64,000 bases of DNA from Caenispirillum salinarum AK4 (GTDB lineage Bacteria; Pseudomonadota; Alphaproteobacteria; Rhodospirillales; Rhodospirillaceae), in contig NZ_ANHY01000006.1 of the NCBI RefSeq assembly GCF_000315795.1, forward strand, positions 124,001 through 188,000. Direction: 5' to 3'. The translations under genes and the position numbers were made by a program. The notes under the pieces were generated by a model, which made no database searches, was not told the origin of the DNA, and saw nothing but the letters and a program-made list of their open reading frames with translations. The stretch's first letter is position 1. Every line of letters starts with the position of its first letter. This document shows positions 8,306 to 17,333 of this stretch, piece after piece.

Positions 8306-9189
8306 CGCAGGCGGGCGGCCAGCCGCCCGTCGATCACCGCCAGCCCGGCGAAGATCAGGGCCATGCCCATGAACGCCCGCGGCTCCGGGCGTTCACCGAG
8401 AATCAGAACACCCAGGCCCAAGGCACTGACGGGAATAAGGAATGTCACCAGCTGCGTGTTGGTGGGCCCGGTGGAGCGCAGGAGCCGGAAATACAGAAGG
8501 TAGGCGAGCGCCGTGGACAGCAGCGCCAACCCGCCCACGGCGGCGACGTGGATCAGGCCGGGAGAGAAGGTCCACGGCTGCTCCACCACCAGTGCCGCCG
8601 GCACCATGATGACGGTGGAGGCCGTGAGCATGCCCGCGGCCGCCACCTGCACCGGCAGCGCCTTGAACCGCCGGCCGTAGAGCCCCGCCAGGGCATAGGA
8701 CAGCCCGGCCATCAGTACCGCCAGCATCCCCCATCCAGCCTCTGTGATGCCGCCCAGCGCCGCCGGGCCGATCAGCACGACAACGCCGGCCAGGGAGACC
8801 AGAATGCCGACAATCCGCGCCGGCGTCAGGCGGTCGTCGGACGTCAGCATATGGGCGGCGAGCACGGCCCAGACCGGTGTGGTGGCGTTCAGGATGGCGG
8901 CCAGCGAGCTGTCGATGCGCGTCTGTCCCCAGAAGATGAGCGAGAACGGGATGGCGTTGTTGACCAGCCCCATCAGCAGGAAGGCTCCGGCCGCCGCCCA
9001 ACCCACCGGCATGCGGTGCCCGCCCAGCCGCACGGCCACCAGCAGCACCAGGGCCGCGAACGACACGCGGCCGGCCACGGTGGTCAGCGGGCCGATCTCC
9101 GCCACCGCGATCTTGGAAAAGAAGAACGCCCCGCCCCACAGAAGCGACAACGCCAGCAAAAGGCCCCAGTCGCGGCCGGTCATGCGCAT
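8269..9189 (-). CDS. DMT-superfamily (EamA) transporter
   Basis: A 306-residue inner-membrane carrier with ten predicted helices arranged as two EamA repeats. The first repeat begins DWGLLLALSLLWGGAFFFSK, the usual start of the drug/metabolite transporter family. The second begins GWGMLAVLMAGLSYALAGLY. The conserved late motif PVSALGLGVLILGE is present. Family members export amino acids, nucleosides or drugs, and the substrate cannot be read from sequence. The gene is upstream of no obvious partner on its strand, although the next gene in the same direction is a PLP-dependent dehydratase. Confidence 0.88.
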   Translation of the reverse strand: MRMTGRDWGLLLALSLLWGGAFFFSKIAVAEIGPLTTVAGRVSFAALVLLVAVRLGGHRMPVGWAAAGAFLLMGLVNNAIPFSLIFWGQTRIDSSLAAILNATTPVWAVLAAHMLTSDDRLTPARIVGILVSLAGVVVLIGPAALGGITEAGWGMLAVLMAGLSYALAGLYGRRFKALPVQVAAAGMLTASTVIMVPAALVVEQPWTFSPGLIHVAAVGGLALLSTALAYLLYFRLLRSTGPTNTQLVTFLIPVSALGLGVLILGERPEPRAFMGMALIFAGLAVIDGRLAARLRQRRAGSSRAGG

Positions 9190-9279
9190 GAAGGTACAGG
9201 CTCCCGCCGGGTTCGAATACGAAGGACCGGCAGCCTTATCAGGTTGAAAGGCGGCGCGAAAGGGCCGTTGAGGCTCCCG

Positions 9280-10287
9280 TCAGAAGGGCAGCGGCCCTTC
9301 CGCCAGGGCCTCGGCATAGACGGCGGGGTCCACGTTGCCGCCCGAGCACACCACCACCGTCGTCCGGCCCCGGCAGTCCACCTTGCCGCTCAGCACGGCG
9401 GCCAGCGCGACGGCGCCGCCCGGCTCCACCACCAGCTTCAGCGCGTGGAACGCAAACGCCATGGCGGCCTTGGCCTCGGCGTCGGATACTGCGAAGCCCC
9501 GGTCGGCGCGCGGGCGGATGATGGGGAAGGTCAGTTCGCCGGGCATGGGCGCCATCAGCGCGTCGCAGAGGCTGCGGGCGGCGGGGTCCTGGTTGCGCAG
9601 GCGCTCCCCGGTGGCCAGCGAGCGCGCCATGTCGTCGAAGCCCTCGGGCTCGGCCGACGAGATGACCGTGTGCGGGCTCAGCCGCTCCAGCGCCAGCGAC
9701 AGGCCCGCCAGCATGCCGCCGCCGGAGAACGGCGCGATCAGACGGTCGATGCGGTGCGCTCCGGCCTCGGCGGCCTGGACGGCGATCTCCAGGCCCATGG
9801 TGCCCTGGCCGGCGATGACGGCCGGCTCGTCGAAGGGCTTCACCAGCGTCGCGCCCATGTCCTCGCACAGACGCGCGCCGATGTCCTCGCGGCTTTCTGT
9901 CCAGCGGTCGTAGGTGACAACCTCGGCCTTCTGGGCGCGGGTCGCGGCGATCTTGATGGCCGGCGCATCCGACGGCATCACGATCACCGCCGGCACGTCG
10001 AACAGCCGCGCCGCGGCCGCCACGCCTTGGCCGTGGTTGCCGGAGGAAAACGCCACCACGCCGCGCCGCCGTTGATGCTCTGGCACGCTGGCGAGCGCAT
10101 TGTAGGCGCCCCGGAACTTGAAGCTGCCGGTGCGTTGGAGCGGCTCTGCCTTGATGAGCACGCGGCCGTCCAGTCGCTCGTTCAAAAGCGGGCTTTCCAG
10201 AAGCGGCGTGCGCACGGCAACACCCGCCAGTCGCGCGGCGGCAGCCTCGACGTCGGTGAAAGTGGGAAGCGGCAGGGCGTCGGTCAT
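9280..10287 (-). CDS. PLP-dependent threonine/serine dehydratase family enzyme
   Basis: A 335-residue fold-type II PLP enzyme without the C-terminal ACT regulatory domain, so it resembles catabolic threonine dehydratases and serine racemases rather than biosynthetic IlvA. The PLP-binding lysine lies in GSFKFRGAYNAL. The phosphate-binding glycine loop appears as FSGGGMLAGL, and SSGNHGQGVA holds the cofactor ring. I chose the ATG at 10287, whose ATGA overlap with the upstream dehalogenase stop shows translational coupling. It probably deaminates Thr or Ser, or a related hydroxy-amino acid. The exact substrate is open. Confidence 0.85.
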   Translation of the reverse strand: MTDALPLPTFTDVEAAAARLAGVAVRTPLLESPLLNERLDGRVLIKAEPLQRTGSFKFRGAYNALASVPEHQRRRGVVAFSSGNHGQGVAAAARLFDVPAVIVMPSDAPAIKIAATRAQKAEVVTYDRWTESREDIGARLCEDMGATLVKPFDEPAVIAGQGTMGLEIAVQAAEAGAHRIDRLIAPFSGGGMLAGLSLALERLSPHTVISSAEPEGFDDMARSLATGERLRNQDPAARSLCDALMAPMPGELTFPIIRPRADRGFAVSDAEAKAAMAFAFHALKLVVEPGGAVALAAVLSGKVDCRGRTTVVVCSGGNVDPAVYAEALAEGPLPF

Positions 10288-11012
10288 GGGGCGGGCGTCA
10301 CCAGATCGGGGAGAGGGGAGAGGGTCCGAAGTTCGCCCTCCGGGCCGGCGGGCAGGCGCTCGGGCGCCTGGGCATAGCGGTTGATCCACACCACCCGGAA
10401 GCCGAAGGCCGCCGCCCCCGCCACGTCCCAGGCATTGGACGACAGGAACACGATCTTCTCCGGCGCCAGGTCCAGGCGGTCGCAGGCAAGCTGGTAGACC
10501 CTGGGATCGGGTTTGTAGATCGCCAGCTCATCGACCGACAGGGCCACTTCCAGAAGGTTTTCAAGCCGCGCGTTGCGCACCGCCGACTGCAGCATGGCCG
10601 GCGAGCCGTTCGACAGGATGGCGCAGCGGATGCCCCCGTCGTTCAGGGCCTGCAGCACGCCCGGCACCTCGGCGAAGGCGTCCAGGCGGCGGTAGAGGTC
10701 CATGAGCGCGGCGTAGAGGTCGTCGCCCTCCAGCCCCAGGCTGTCCATGGAGAACCGCAGGGCCTCGCCGGTCACCTGCCAGAAGTCGGCATAGCGGCCC
10801 ATGAGGCTGCGCAGCCAGGTGTACTCCAGCTGCTTGCGGCGCCACAGGTCCGACAGGGGCGCCATCTGCTCGCCCAGGCGGTCGTGCAGGTGCCGCGCGG
10901 CGGCGCTGACGTCGAACAGGGTGCCATAGGCGTCGAAGACGCAGGCGCCGGCGGGAATGGGGCCACCGGCGGGCGCCCGAATGACGAGATCGGGGGTCGG
11001 GGATTGCGGCAT
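10284..11012 (-). CDS. Haloacid dehalogenase, type II (HAD superfamily)
   Basis: A 242-residue HAD hydrolase. Motif I is FDAYGTLFDV, with the nucleophilic Asp and the Tyr-Gly-Thr of type II (S)-2-haloacid dehalogenases. Motif II appears as LSNGSP, the lysine motif as KPDPRVY, and motif III as SSNAWDVAGA, which is also the type II pattern. By family it hydrolyses L-2-haloacids to D-2-hydroxyacids, but many such annotations are untested, and a phosphatase or general 2-haloacid activity is possible. It is translationally coupled to the downstream dehydratase through an ATGA overlap. Confidence 0.88.
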   Translation of the reverse strand: MPQSPTPDLVIRAPAGGPIPAGACVFDAYGTLFDVSAAARHLHDRLGEQMAPLSDLWRRKQLEYTWLRSLMGRYADFWQVTGEALRFSMDSLGLEGDDLYAALMDLYRRLDAFAEVPGVLQALNDGGIRCAILSNGSPAMLQSAVRNARLENLLEVALSVDELAIYKPDPRVYQLACDRLDLAPEKIVFLSSNAWDVAGAAAFGFRVVWINRYAQAPERLPAGPEGELRTLSPLPDLVTPAP

Positions 11013-11072
11013 GGCGGGCGGTCCTCGGCAGTGTTTTCCGAACCCTAGCCGACAAACCGCCCGCCGGAAAAG

Positions 11073-13070
11073 CTATCTCATGAGGTCGGATTTCATCTTC
11101 ATCGCCAGCCGGTCCGTCTCGCCGAGACGGGCGCGGTAGACCTGAAGCCCTTCAAGCACCCGCTGAACGTAGTTGCGGGTTTCCGAGAACGGGATCATCT
11201 CCACCCAGTCCACCGGGTCCACCCGGCCCGAGCGCGGATCACCGAAGCGTTCCGCCCACTGACGGGAGCGCGCCGGGCCGGCGTTGTATCCGGCAATCGC
11301 CATGATGTAGCTGCCGTCGAATCCGTCGATCAGGTCGCGCAGATAGGTCGACCCCAGGATCACGTTGTAGGCCGGATCGTCCGTCAGCCGGCCCTTGTCG
11401 TAGCCGAGCGACAGCTTGCGCGCCTCTCCCTCGGCCGTGCCGGGCATCAGCTGCATGAGCCCGCGCGCGCCGACCCGGCTGACGGCATCCGGATTGAAGT
11501 TGCTTTCCTGGCGGATGATGGACAGCACCAGGGCTTCCTCGATGCCGTCGGCGGTGTTGAAGCGGGTGACCGGATAGCCCGTCTCCACCAGCGTCACCCC
11601 GTCCAGCGCGGCACGACGGGCGGCGGCGACCCCGATGTGCGGCTGGCCGAGCGTCACGGCCAGCTGTGTCGCCAGGTGCTTCTGTCCCGGCGTTCGGCCC
11701 TCGGCCTGGAGCTGGTGGATGAAAGGCGAAACGTCGTCGTAGCGGCCGATCTCCGCCAGCGCGCGGGCGGCGGCCGTCAGGTCGCTCTCGGCGAGGAAGG
11801 CGACGTCCTCGGCGGTGGGCTGCGGGTCGTCGGGCAGGCCCGGCGCGTCATCGCCCAGCTTCACGGCGGCAAGCTGGCCATAATAGGTCGTGCCGTGCTC
11901 GGCGGCCTTTTCATACCAGGTGCGGGCAGCATCGATGTTGCCGGCGGCCTCCTCGGCGCGGCCGGCCCAGTAGGCGCCGCGGCCCAGGCTGATGGGCGTG
12001 GAGACGTTGGTGAACAGGCGTTCGAAGTGGGGCAGGGCGCGCGTCGGATCGTCCAGGAACCGCAGCGCGATCCAGCCCGACATGAACTCGGCGTCGGCCA
12101 GCGGATAGCCTTCGGCGGCGCCGTGGTTGGAGATGATGTCGTAGGCGGCCTGCGGGCGCCCGGCCTCCAGCGTGTCGCGGGCGAGGATGGCGCGCTCCCG
12201 CCACCACAGGTCGGGGCGGACCTTGTCGGCGTTGGGGTGGTCGAACAGCTCCACCGCGCGATCTTCCATGTCGTGGGTGCGGCGCCAGCGCAGGCGGTCG
12301 TAGACCAGACCCGGATCGTCCTTCAGCGCCGCCGGCACGCGGTCGATGGCCGCATCGACGCCGCCCTTGTTCTCCATGAGCGCGATGCGCGCCTGGGCCA
12401 GGGCGCGATGGCCGGCGTCCACCACGCGAAGCATGCGGCGCGCGGCCTCGGTCTCGCGCTCCCACAGCAGGTGGTCGAGTCGTGCCAGATGGTCCTCGTC
12501 GCGCAGGTGGCCGCCGAACTGGGCCACGAAGGCCTTCTCCTGAACGCTGCCGAAACTCTCCGTCCGCCAGGCGCGGCGGACGGTTTCCGTCAGGTTATCA
12601 TTCAGGTTGAGCAGTTCCATCGCGCGGGCCTTGGCGATCCAGCCGTCGGCGGTGACGGGGTTCTTGTCCTGGAACCAGGCGAAGACCTGCGTTGGATCGT
12701 CGGTCAGCGTGATGGCTTCCTCCGCCCGGCGCAGCAGGGCCGAGCGCCACGGCCAGTCCGGATTGTCCGAGGCGAAGCGGGAAATCTGCTGGAAACTCAT
12801 GCCCGTGCCGGATTCCAGCATGCGCCGCCAGGTCAGCACCTTGAGCACGATGGGGTTGTCGGCGGCCTCGGCCTGCGCGAAGGCTTCGTCCCACTGCCCT
12901 CGCTCGGCGGCGGCAAAGGCGGCGGAGAAGGCGCTTTCGTCGGCGGCCGACAGAATGTCGGAGGCAACGGGCGCCGTGGTCTGCGCGAATGCGGGCGCGG
13001 CGGGCGCCATGAAGGCCAGCGCCAGCGCAAGAGCGCCGGCGCGCAACGGAGCGGTGCGTGACGTCACCAT
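11073..13070 (-). CDS. Soluble lytic murein transglycosylase (Slt family)
   Basis: A 665-residue periplasmic peptidoglycan-cleaving enzyme. An N-terminal signal peptide (LRAGALALALAFMAPAAPAFA) precedes a long alpha-superhelical region with TPR-like repeats. The C-terminal SLT catalytic domain has the glutamate in RQESNFNPDAVSRVGARGLM, followed by QLMPGTAE and the AIAGYNAGPARSRQW motif. Length and order match the Slt70 type. The ATG at 13070 was chosen because it directly starts the signal peptide. It forms anhydro-muropeptides, which link functionally to nagZ further along the same strand. The divergent dapA follows upstream. Confidence 0.93.
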   Translation of the reverse strand: MVTSRTAPLRAGALALALAFMAPAAPAFAQTTAPVASDILSAADESAFSAAFAAAERGQWDEAFAQAEAADNPIVLKVLTWRRMLESGTGMSFQQISRFASDNPDWPWRSALLRRAEEAITLTDDPTQVFAWFQDKNPVTADGWIAKARAMELLNLNDNLTETVRRAWRTESFGSVQEKAFVAQFGGHLRDEDHLARLDHLLWERETEAARRMLRVVDAGHRALAQARIALMENKGGVDAAIDRVPAALKDDPGLVYDRLRWRRTHDMEDRAVELFDHPNADKVRPDLWWRERAILARDTLEAGRPQAAYDIISNHGAAEGYPLADAEFMSGWIALRFLDDPTRALPHFERLFTNVSTPISLGRGAYWAGRAEEAAGNIDAARTWYEKAAEHGTTYYGQLAAVKLGDDAPGLPDDPQPTAEDVAFLAESDLTAAARALAEIGRYDDVSPFIHQLQAEGRTPGQKHLATQLAVTLGQPHIGVAAARRAALDGVTLVETGYPVTRFNTADGIEEALVLSIIRQESNFNPDAVSRVGARGLMQLMPGTAEGEARKLSLGYDKGRLTDDPAYNVILGSTYLRDLIDGFDGSYIMAIAGYNAGPARSRQWAERFGDPRSGRVDPVDWVEMIPFSETRNYVQRVLEGLQVYRARLGETDRLAMKMKSDLMR

Positions 13071-13332
13071 ATCCTCGACGCGAAAAAGGTTGTTGGAGCC
13101 GTGTCGTCGGGTTCCGAAACGCCCGCCGTTTGGGTGCGCCCCCTGCGCTGCGCGACCCGCTTCGGACCCACGCCGGGAGTGTCGCACGAAACCCCGCGCA
13201 CCGGCAACAGAGACGCGATGACGGACTCATGACGAAGCGGTGATGAAAGCACGCTTGCGGCGCGCTTCCGGCCCGTCTACTGTCTCGGTCCTTTACTTGT
13301 ATATGTCATTTCGCGTGCCGACGGAGCAGACC

Positions 13333-14211
13333 ATGTTCAAGGGGTGCATCACCGCGCTCATCACGCCTTTCCGCGACGGCGGAGAGGTGGACGAAAAGGC
13401 CTTCCAGGAGTTCGTCGCCTGGCAGATCGAGGAGGGCATTCACGGCGTCGTGCCCATGGGGACCACCGGCGAGTCGCCGACGGTCCTGCATGAGAGCCAC
13501 GCCCATGTCATCAAACTCTGCGTCGAGACGGCGGCCGGCCGCGTTCCGGTGATCGCGGGCACGGGCTCGAACTCCACCGACGAGGCGATCTGGCTGACCA
13601 AGCGCGCGAAAGAGGCCGGCGCGGATGCCGCCCTGGTGGTGACCCCCTACTACAACAAGCCGACGCAGGAGGGGATGTACCAGCATTTCAAGGCCATCCA
13701 CGACGCCGTCGACATCCCCATCATCATCTACAACATCCCCGGCCGCAGCGTCATCGACATGACCGTCGAGACCATGGGCCGGCTGGCGAAGCTGCCCAAC
13801 ATCATCGGCGTGAAGGATGCGACCAACGACCTGACGCGCCCGCTGAAGACGCGCGTCGCGCTGGGGCCTGATTTCTGCCAGCTCTCGGGCGAGGACGCGA
13901 CCATCATGGCCTTCATGGGCCAGGGCGGCCACGGCTGCATCTCGGTCACCTCCAACATCGCGCCCAGGCTGTGCTCGCAGATGCACGAGGCGTGGCAGAA
14001 GGGCGACATCGCGACGGCCTATGAAATCCGCGACCGCCTGCTGCCGCTGCACGAAGCGATGTTCTGCGAGACCAGCCCCGGCCCGGCGAAGTACGCGGCC
14101 AAGCTGCTGGGCAAGTGCGACGGATCGGTGAAGCTGCCGCTGGTGGAGATTTCCGAGGCCAGCAAGCAGAAGGTTCGCAACGCCCTGGAGACCGTGGGCA
14201 TTCTGTCCTGA
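13333..14211 (+). CDS. dapA: 4-hydroxy-tetrahydrodipicolinate synthase
   Basis: First committed step of diaminopimelate and lysine synthesis, condensing pyruvate with aspartate semialdehyde. The 292-residue TIM-barrel enzyme has the GTTGESPT substrate loop, VVTPYYNKPTQEG with the catalytic Tyr, YNIPGRS, and the Schiff-base lysine in IGVKDATND. I chose the ATG at 13333, which starts the conserved FKGCITALITPF, over an upstream in-frame codon. smpB follows after only four bases, so the two are probably co-transcribed. Its product feeds cell-wall synthesis and its substrate, aspartate semialdehyde, is also made by the ectoine pathway at 44-54 kb. Confidence 0.96.
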   Translation: MFKGCITALITPFRDGGEVDEKAFQEFVAWQIEEGIHGVVPMGTTGESPTVLHESHAHVIKLCVETAAGRVPVIAGTGSNSTDEAIWLTKRAKEAGADAALVVTPYYNKPTQEGMYQHFKAIHDAVDIPIIIYNIPGRSVIDMTVETMGRLAKLPNIIGVKDATNDLTRPLKTRVALGPDFCQLSGEDATIMAFMGQGGHGCISVTSNIAPRLCSQMHEAWQKGDIATAYEIRDRLLPLHEAMFCETSPGPAKYAAKLLGKCDGSVKLPLVEISEASKQKVRNALETVGILS

Positions 14212-14215
14212 CGTC

Positions 14216-14707
14216 ATGTCGAAGAAGAAAGCCGACCCCAAGAACCAGCTCATCAGCCACGGCACGGTCGCCCAGAACCGCAAGGCCCGCCACAACTATA
14301 CGATCGAGGACACGATCGAGGCGGGCATTGCGCTCATGGGCACCGAGGTCAAGAGCCTGCGCCACGGCCGCGCCAACATCGCCGAGGCCTTCGCCCAGGC
14401 GCAGGGCGGCGAGTTGTATCTGGTCAACGCCTATATCGCCGACTACGCCCCGGCCAGGCACTTCCGGCACGAGGAGCGGCGCAAGCGCAAGCTGCTCCTC
14501 CACCGCCGCGAACTGAACCGCCTGATCGCCGCCGTCGGCAAGCAGGGCGCGACCATCGTGCCGCTGTCGCTGTACTTCAACAACCGCGGCTACGCCAAGG
14601 TGCAACTCGGCCTCGCCAAAGGCAAGAACGTGGTCGACAAGCGCCAGACCGTGAAGAAGCGCGACTGGGAACGCCAAAAGGCGCGCATCATGCGCGACAA
14701 GGGGTAG
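14216..14707 (+). CDS. smpB: SsrA-binding protein SmpB
   Basis: RNA-binding partner of tmRNA in trans-translation, the rescue of ribosomes stalled on broken messages. The 163-residue protein has the conserved VAQNRKARHNYTIEDTIEAG start, GTEVKSLRHGRANIAEAFA in the OB-fold core, and the basic C-terminal tail (YAKVQLGLAKGKNVVDKR) that enters the ribosome. It begins four bases after the dapA stop, an arrangement seen in other alphaproteobacteria. A gene-free stretch with palindromic repeats follows. The tmRNA gene itself was not seen in the window. Confidence 0.95.
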   Translation: MSKKKADPKNQLISHGTVAQNRKARHNYTIEDTIEAGIALMGTEVKSLRHGRANIAEAFAQAQGGELYLVNAYIADYAPARHFRHEERRKRKLLLHRRELNRLIAAVGKQGATIVPLSLYFNNRGYAKVQLGLAKGKNVVDKRQTVKKRDWERQKARIMRDKG

Positions 14708-14818
14708 GGCGGCTTTACAAGGCGGTCGGCAGCGGGATCTGAAGCGCGGCTTTCGCGGCTGCAACTGAGCTGGCGGCCGGTCTCCGACGGCAGCGCGGCA
14801 CGGTGATTATCACCGTAT

Positions 14819-14847
14819 GTGGATTCCTGCTTTCGCAGGAATGACGG
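14819..14847 (+). repeat. Dispersed palindromic repeat, copy A1
   Basis: A hairpin with arms attcctgc (14823-14830) and gcaggaat (14835-14842) and a four-base loop. On the opposite strand the 29-base unit matches the unit at 47751-47779 at 24 of 29 positions by eye. Confidence 0.7.
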
Positions 14848-14882
14848 CGGTTTTTCGCACTGAAACAAAGATTTACAAAACC

Positions 14883-14917
14883 CGTCGTCCCTGCGGAAGC
14901 AGAAGCAGGGACCCACC
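14883..14917 (+). repeat. Dispersed palindromic repeat, copy B1
   Basis: Arms gtccctgc (14887-14894) and gcagggac (14905-14912) form a hairpin. The inner ctgcggaagcag is found as its reverse complement at 47691-47702. It lies 35 bases from copy A1, so the two types are paired at this locus as they are at 47.7 kb. Confidence 0.65.
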
Positions 14918-15027
14918 CTCGGTGCCGGCCATTTTGCCGCACTTCTCCCGGAGATGGCGTTCCGATTTCTCTACGGCCGTGGACCAGGGGCCCGCCCTTA
15001 CAGTGGGCCGTCCCGCACCAAAACCGC

Positions 15028-15777
15028 CTACTCCCCGTCCTCGTCGTCCAGCAGGCCGTACTGCCCGCCATCGTCCTCCGTCTCGTCGGTATCGACAAGT
15101 TCGCCGCTGTCGTGCGCCCTGGCGCCGTAGGCGGTGATGGCGGGGCGGGCGTCGAGCAGGCCGGCGGCCTTCAGCTCCTCCACCCCCGGCAGGTCCTTGA
15201 GCGACTCAAGACCGAAATGATCGAGAAAACGGTCCGTCGTGCCCCAGGTGAGGGGGCGGCCCGGCGTCGGGCGGCGGCCGCGCGGACGGATCCAGCCCGC
15301 CTCCAGCAGCGTGTCGAGGGTGCCCTTGGAGAGCGCGACGCCGCGCACTTCCTCGATCTCCGCCCGCGTCACAGGCTGATGGTAGGCGATGATCGCCAGC
15401 GTCTCGATCGCCGCGCGCGACAGGCGCCGGGTCGCCACCGTTTCCTCGCCCAGGCGCTCGGCCAGGTCGGGCGCAGTGCGGAAGGCGTAGTGGTCGCCGG
15501 CGCGGGTCAGTTGCACGCCGCGGCCCTTGTAGTGGTCCATCAGCGTTTTCAGCACCTTCCGCGCGTCGGTGCGCTGTGGCATCTTTTCCTTCAGCGCCTC
15601 GATGGACACCGGCTCGGCAGAGGCGAACAGCACCGCCTCGGCAATGCGGCAGGCGTGGTCGAAGTCGAGGTCCAGCGTGCCCTGAGCCTCGGGATCGCGG
15701 GGTGGGGCCTCGTCGGTTTCGGCGGCGACGGCCTCAACCGCCGCTTCGGCATGGGGCATGTCGGTGGCGTCGTCCAC
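15028..15777 (-). CDS. scpB: Segregation and condensation protein ScpB
   Basis: Kleisin-associated subunit of the SMC-ScpA-ScpB condensin that compacts and segregates the chromosome. The 249-residue protein has two winged-helix domains. CRIAEAVLFASAEPVSIEAL starts the first, and RLSRAAIETLAIIAYHQPVTRAEIEEVRGV is the family signature in the second. The N- and C-terminal tails are acidic and disordered, making it longer than the core family. scpA lies immediately upstream with a gap of three bases, so the genes are one operon. It ends the dgt-argS-SPOR-nagZ-M50-scpAB run. Confidence 0.94.
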   Translation of the reverse strand: MDDATDMPHAEAAVEAVAAETDEAPPRDPEAQGTLDLDFDHACRIAEAVLFASAEPVSIEALKEKMPQRTDARKVLKTLMDHYKGRGVQLTRAGDHYAFRTAPDLAERLGEETVATRRLSRAAIETLAIIAYHQPVTRAEIEEVRGVALSKGTLDTLLEAGWIRPRGRRPTPGRPLTWGTTDRFLDHFGLESLKDLPGVEELKAAGLLDARPAITAYGARAHDSGELVDTDETEDDGGQYGLLDDEDGE

Positions 15778-15780
15778 GGG

Positions 15781-16629
15781 TCAGATCTCCTCGGGGCGGG
15801 GGTCGCGGGCGGTGCGAATCTGGATGGGGGAATAGTGGCCGCCCTCCTGCCGCACGTCCAGCTTGCCCTGCTTCACCAGTTCAAGGCTTGCGATAAAGTG
15901 GGCGCACATGGCGCTGCGGCGCATGAGCGGTTCCGTGATGCCGGTCGGTAGCAGATCGTCCAGCGCGCTCCAGTCGGGGATGGCGCCGAACATGCGCTCG
16001 ATGCGCTTGATGGCATCGTCGACGGAATACAGCGTCAGCGGCTCGATCTGGAAGTCGACGCGGCTGGTGCGCTTCTTGTGATCGGCATAGGCACGCAACA
16101 GGTCGTAGAGCGTGACGTCGTAGACCGAGCGCGTGACGCCGGCGAGGTCCTCGGGCGCGCCGCGGGTGAGACGCTTCGTCCCCAGGCGCGGCATCTCCAG
16201 AAAGCGTTCGCCGGCCTCCTGCATGGCCTCCAGGCGGCGGAGCTGGAATTGCAGGGCGGCGGCCAGTTCCTCGCCGGACGGTTCCTCGTCGGTTTCCTCG
16301 GACGGCAGCAGAAGACGGCTTTTCAGATAGGCGAGCCAGGCCGCCATGACCAGATAGTCGGCCGCCAGTTCCAGGTGCCGCTCGCGGGCTTGCTGGATGA
16401 ACTCCAGGTACTGTTCGGCCAGCGCCAGAATGGAGATGTGGACCAGGTCCACCTTCTGGTCGCGCGCCAGGTTCAGGAGGACGTCGATGGGGCCCTCGAA
16501 CCCGTCCAGGTCCAGCAGCAGCGGCGCCGCCGGCGCCTCGCCATCGGCGGCGGCCTCGGCGTCGTCGACGAAGGGCGCATCGTCGTTAGCGGGGACGGGC
16601 GGGTCCTCGGGGGAATCGCTGTCGGCCAT
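15781..16629 (-). CDS. scpA: Segregation and condensation protein ScpA
   Basis: Kleisin subunit bridging SMC heads. The 282-residue protein starts with an acidic disordered stretch, then the conserved LDLDGFEGPIDVLLNLARDQ and KVDLVHISILALAEQYLEFI, which form the N-terminal SMC-binding helices. The middle has YLVMAAWLAYLKSRLLLP, and the C-terminal winged helix has FIASLELVKQGKLDVRQEG. It starts 11 bases after the M50 protease stop and ends three bases before scpB. Function with ScpB and SMC is well established for the family; the smc gene is not in this window. Confidence 0.94.
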   Translation of the reverse strand: MADSDSPEDPPVPANDDAPFVDDAEAAADGEAPAAPLLLDLDGFEGPIDVLLNLARDQKVDLVHISILALAEQYLEFIQQARERHLELAADYLVMAAWLAYLKSRLLLPSEETDEEPSGEELAAALQFQLRRLEAMQEAGERFLEMPRLGTKRLTRGAPEDLAGVTRSVYDVTLYDLLRAYADHKKRTSRVDFQIEPLTLYSVDDAIKRIERMFGAIPDWSALDDLLPTGITEPLMRRSAMCAHFIASLELVKQGKLDVRQEGGHYSPIQIRTARDPRPEEI

Positions 16630-16640
16630 GGGTGAAACCG

Positions 16641-17333
16641 TCAGATGACGCCGAAGATGCTCAAAAGCACCTGCTCAAGATACAGCACGGGCGTCGCCAC
16701 GATCCAATACAGGATGTTCAGGTCATATCCGATCTGCCCGCCGATGAGGGGCAGAAGGAACAGCGCGCCGATGAGGATCAGCAGGCCGAACCGCTCCAGC
16801 CGTGCGAACCGCACAGCCAAGGGATAGGGCAGCAGCCCCGTCGCGATGCGTCCGCCGTCCAGCGGCGGCAAGGGGATCAGGTTGAAGATCATCAGCACCA
16901 GGTTGATGCGGATGGCATTCAGCAGGTTGTGGCCGACCCAGTTGCCGGCGTCCGGCGGCAGCAGGAAGGCGGCATGGATCAGGATGGCCGCGATGCAGGC
17001 CATGAGCAGGTTGCTGCCCGGTCCGGCGGCGGCGACCATCACCATGTCACGGCGCGGCTTGTGCAGGCGGCGGAAGTCCACTGGTACAGGCTTGGCCCAG
17101 CCGAACAGGACCGGCGCGGACAGCACCAGCAACAGGCCCGGCAGCACCACCGTCCCGAACGGATCCACATGGCGCACGGGATTGGCGGTGATGCGCCCGG
17201 CCAGCCGCGCCGTGGGATCGCCCAGCTTGTCGGCGACGTATCCGTGGGCGGCTTCGTGCAGGGTCACCGCCAGCAGCACCGGAATGATCCAGGTGCTGGC
17301 GACGTACAGGATTTCCGTGATCCCGTCCATCAT
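16641..17333 (-). CDS. Site-2 protease family (M50) membrane metalloprotease
   Basis: A 230-residue polytopic membrane protein of the M50 intramembrane protease family in its small form, without PDZ or CBS domains. The zinc-binding HExxH is in VTLHEAAHGYVADKLGD, and the third ligand motif is NLIPLPPLDGGRI. A GPGSNLLMACIAAILI helix is also typical. Its start codon overlaps the nagZ stop (ATGA), so it is translated with the operon. Its substrate is unknown. In other alphaproteobacteria such genes often occur near scpA, so the position is not strange. Confidence 0.88.
   Translation of the reverse strand: MMDGITEILYVASTWIIPVLLAVTLHEAAHGYVADKLGDPTARLAGRITANPVRHVDPFGTVVLPGLLLVLSAPVLFGWAKPVPVDFRRLHKPRRDMVMVAAAGPGSNLLMACIAAILIHAAFLLPPDAGNWVGHNLLNAIRINLVLMIFNLIPLPPLDGGRIATGLLPYPLAVRFARLERFGLLILIGALFLLPLIGGQIGYDLNILYWIVATPVLYLEQVLLSIFGVI

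Larger units (their letters stand above)
14708..15027. other. Gene-free stretch with two palindromic repeats
   Basis: About 320 bases lie between convergent smpB and scpB and hold no convincing reading frame. The only structure I see is two palindromic repeat units near 14819-14917, listed separately. The remainder has no clear promoter or terminator. Confidence 0.6.

Noticed and set aside
9280-10287. A second eutB
   Set aside because: It is also a fold-type II PLP dehydratase, but it is coupled to a HAD dehalogenase and far from the ectoine genes, so the general name was kept.
14819-14917. CRISPR array
   Set aside because: Only two unlike palindromes with no regular spacers.
14708-15027. 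tmRNA or other RNA gene next to smpB
   Set aside because: No tRNA-like ends or tag-coding frame could be found; only palindromic repeats.
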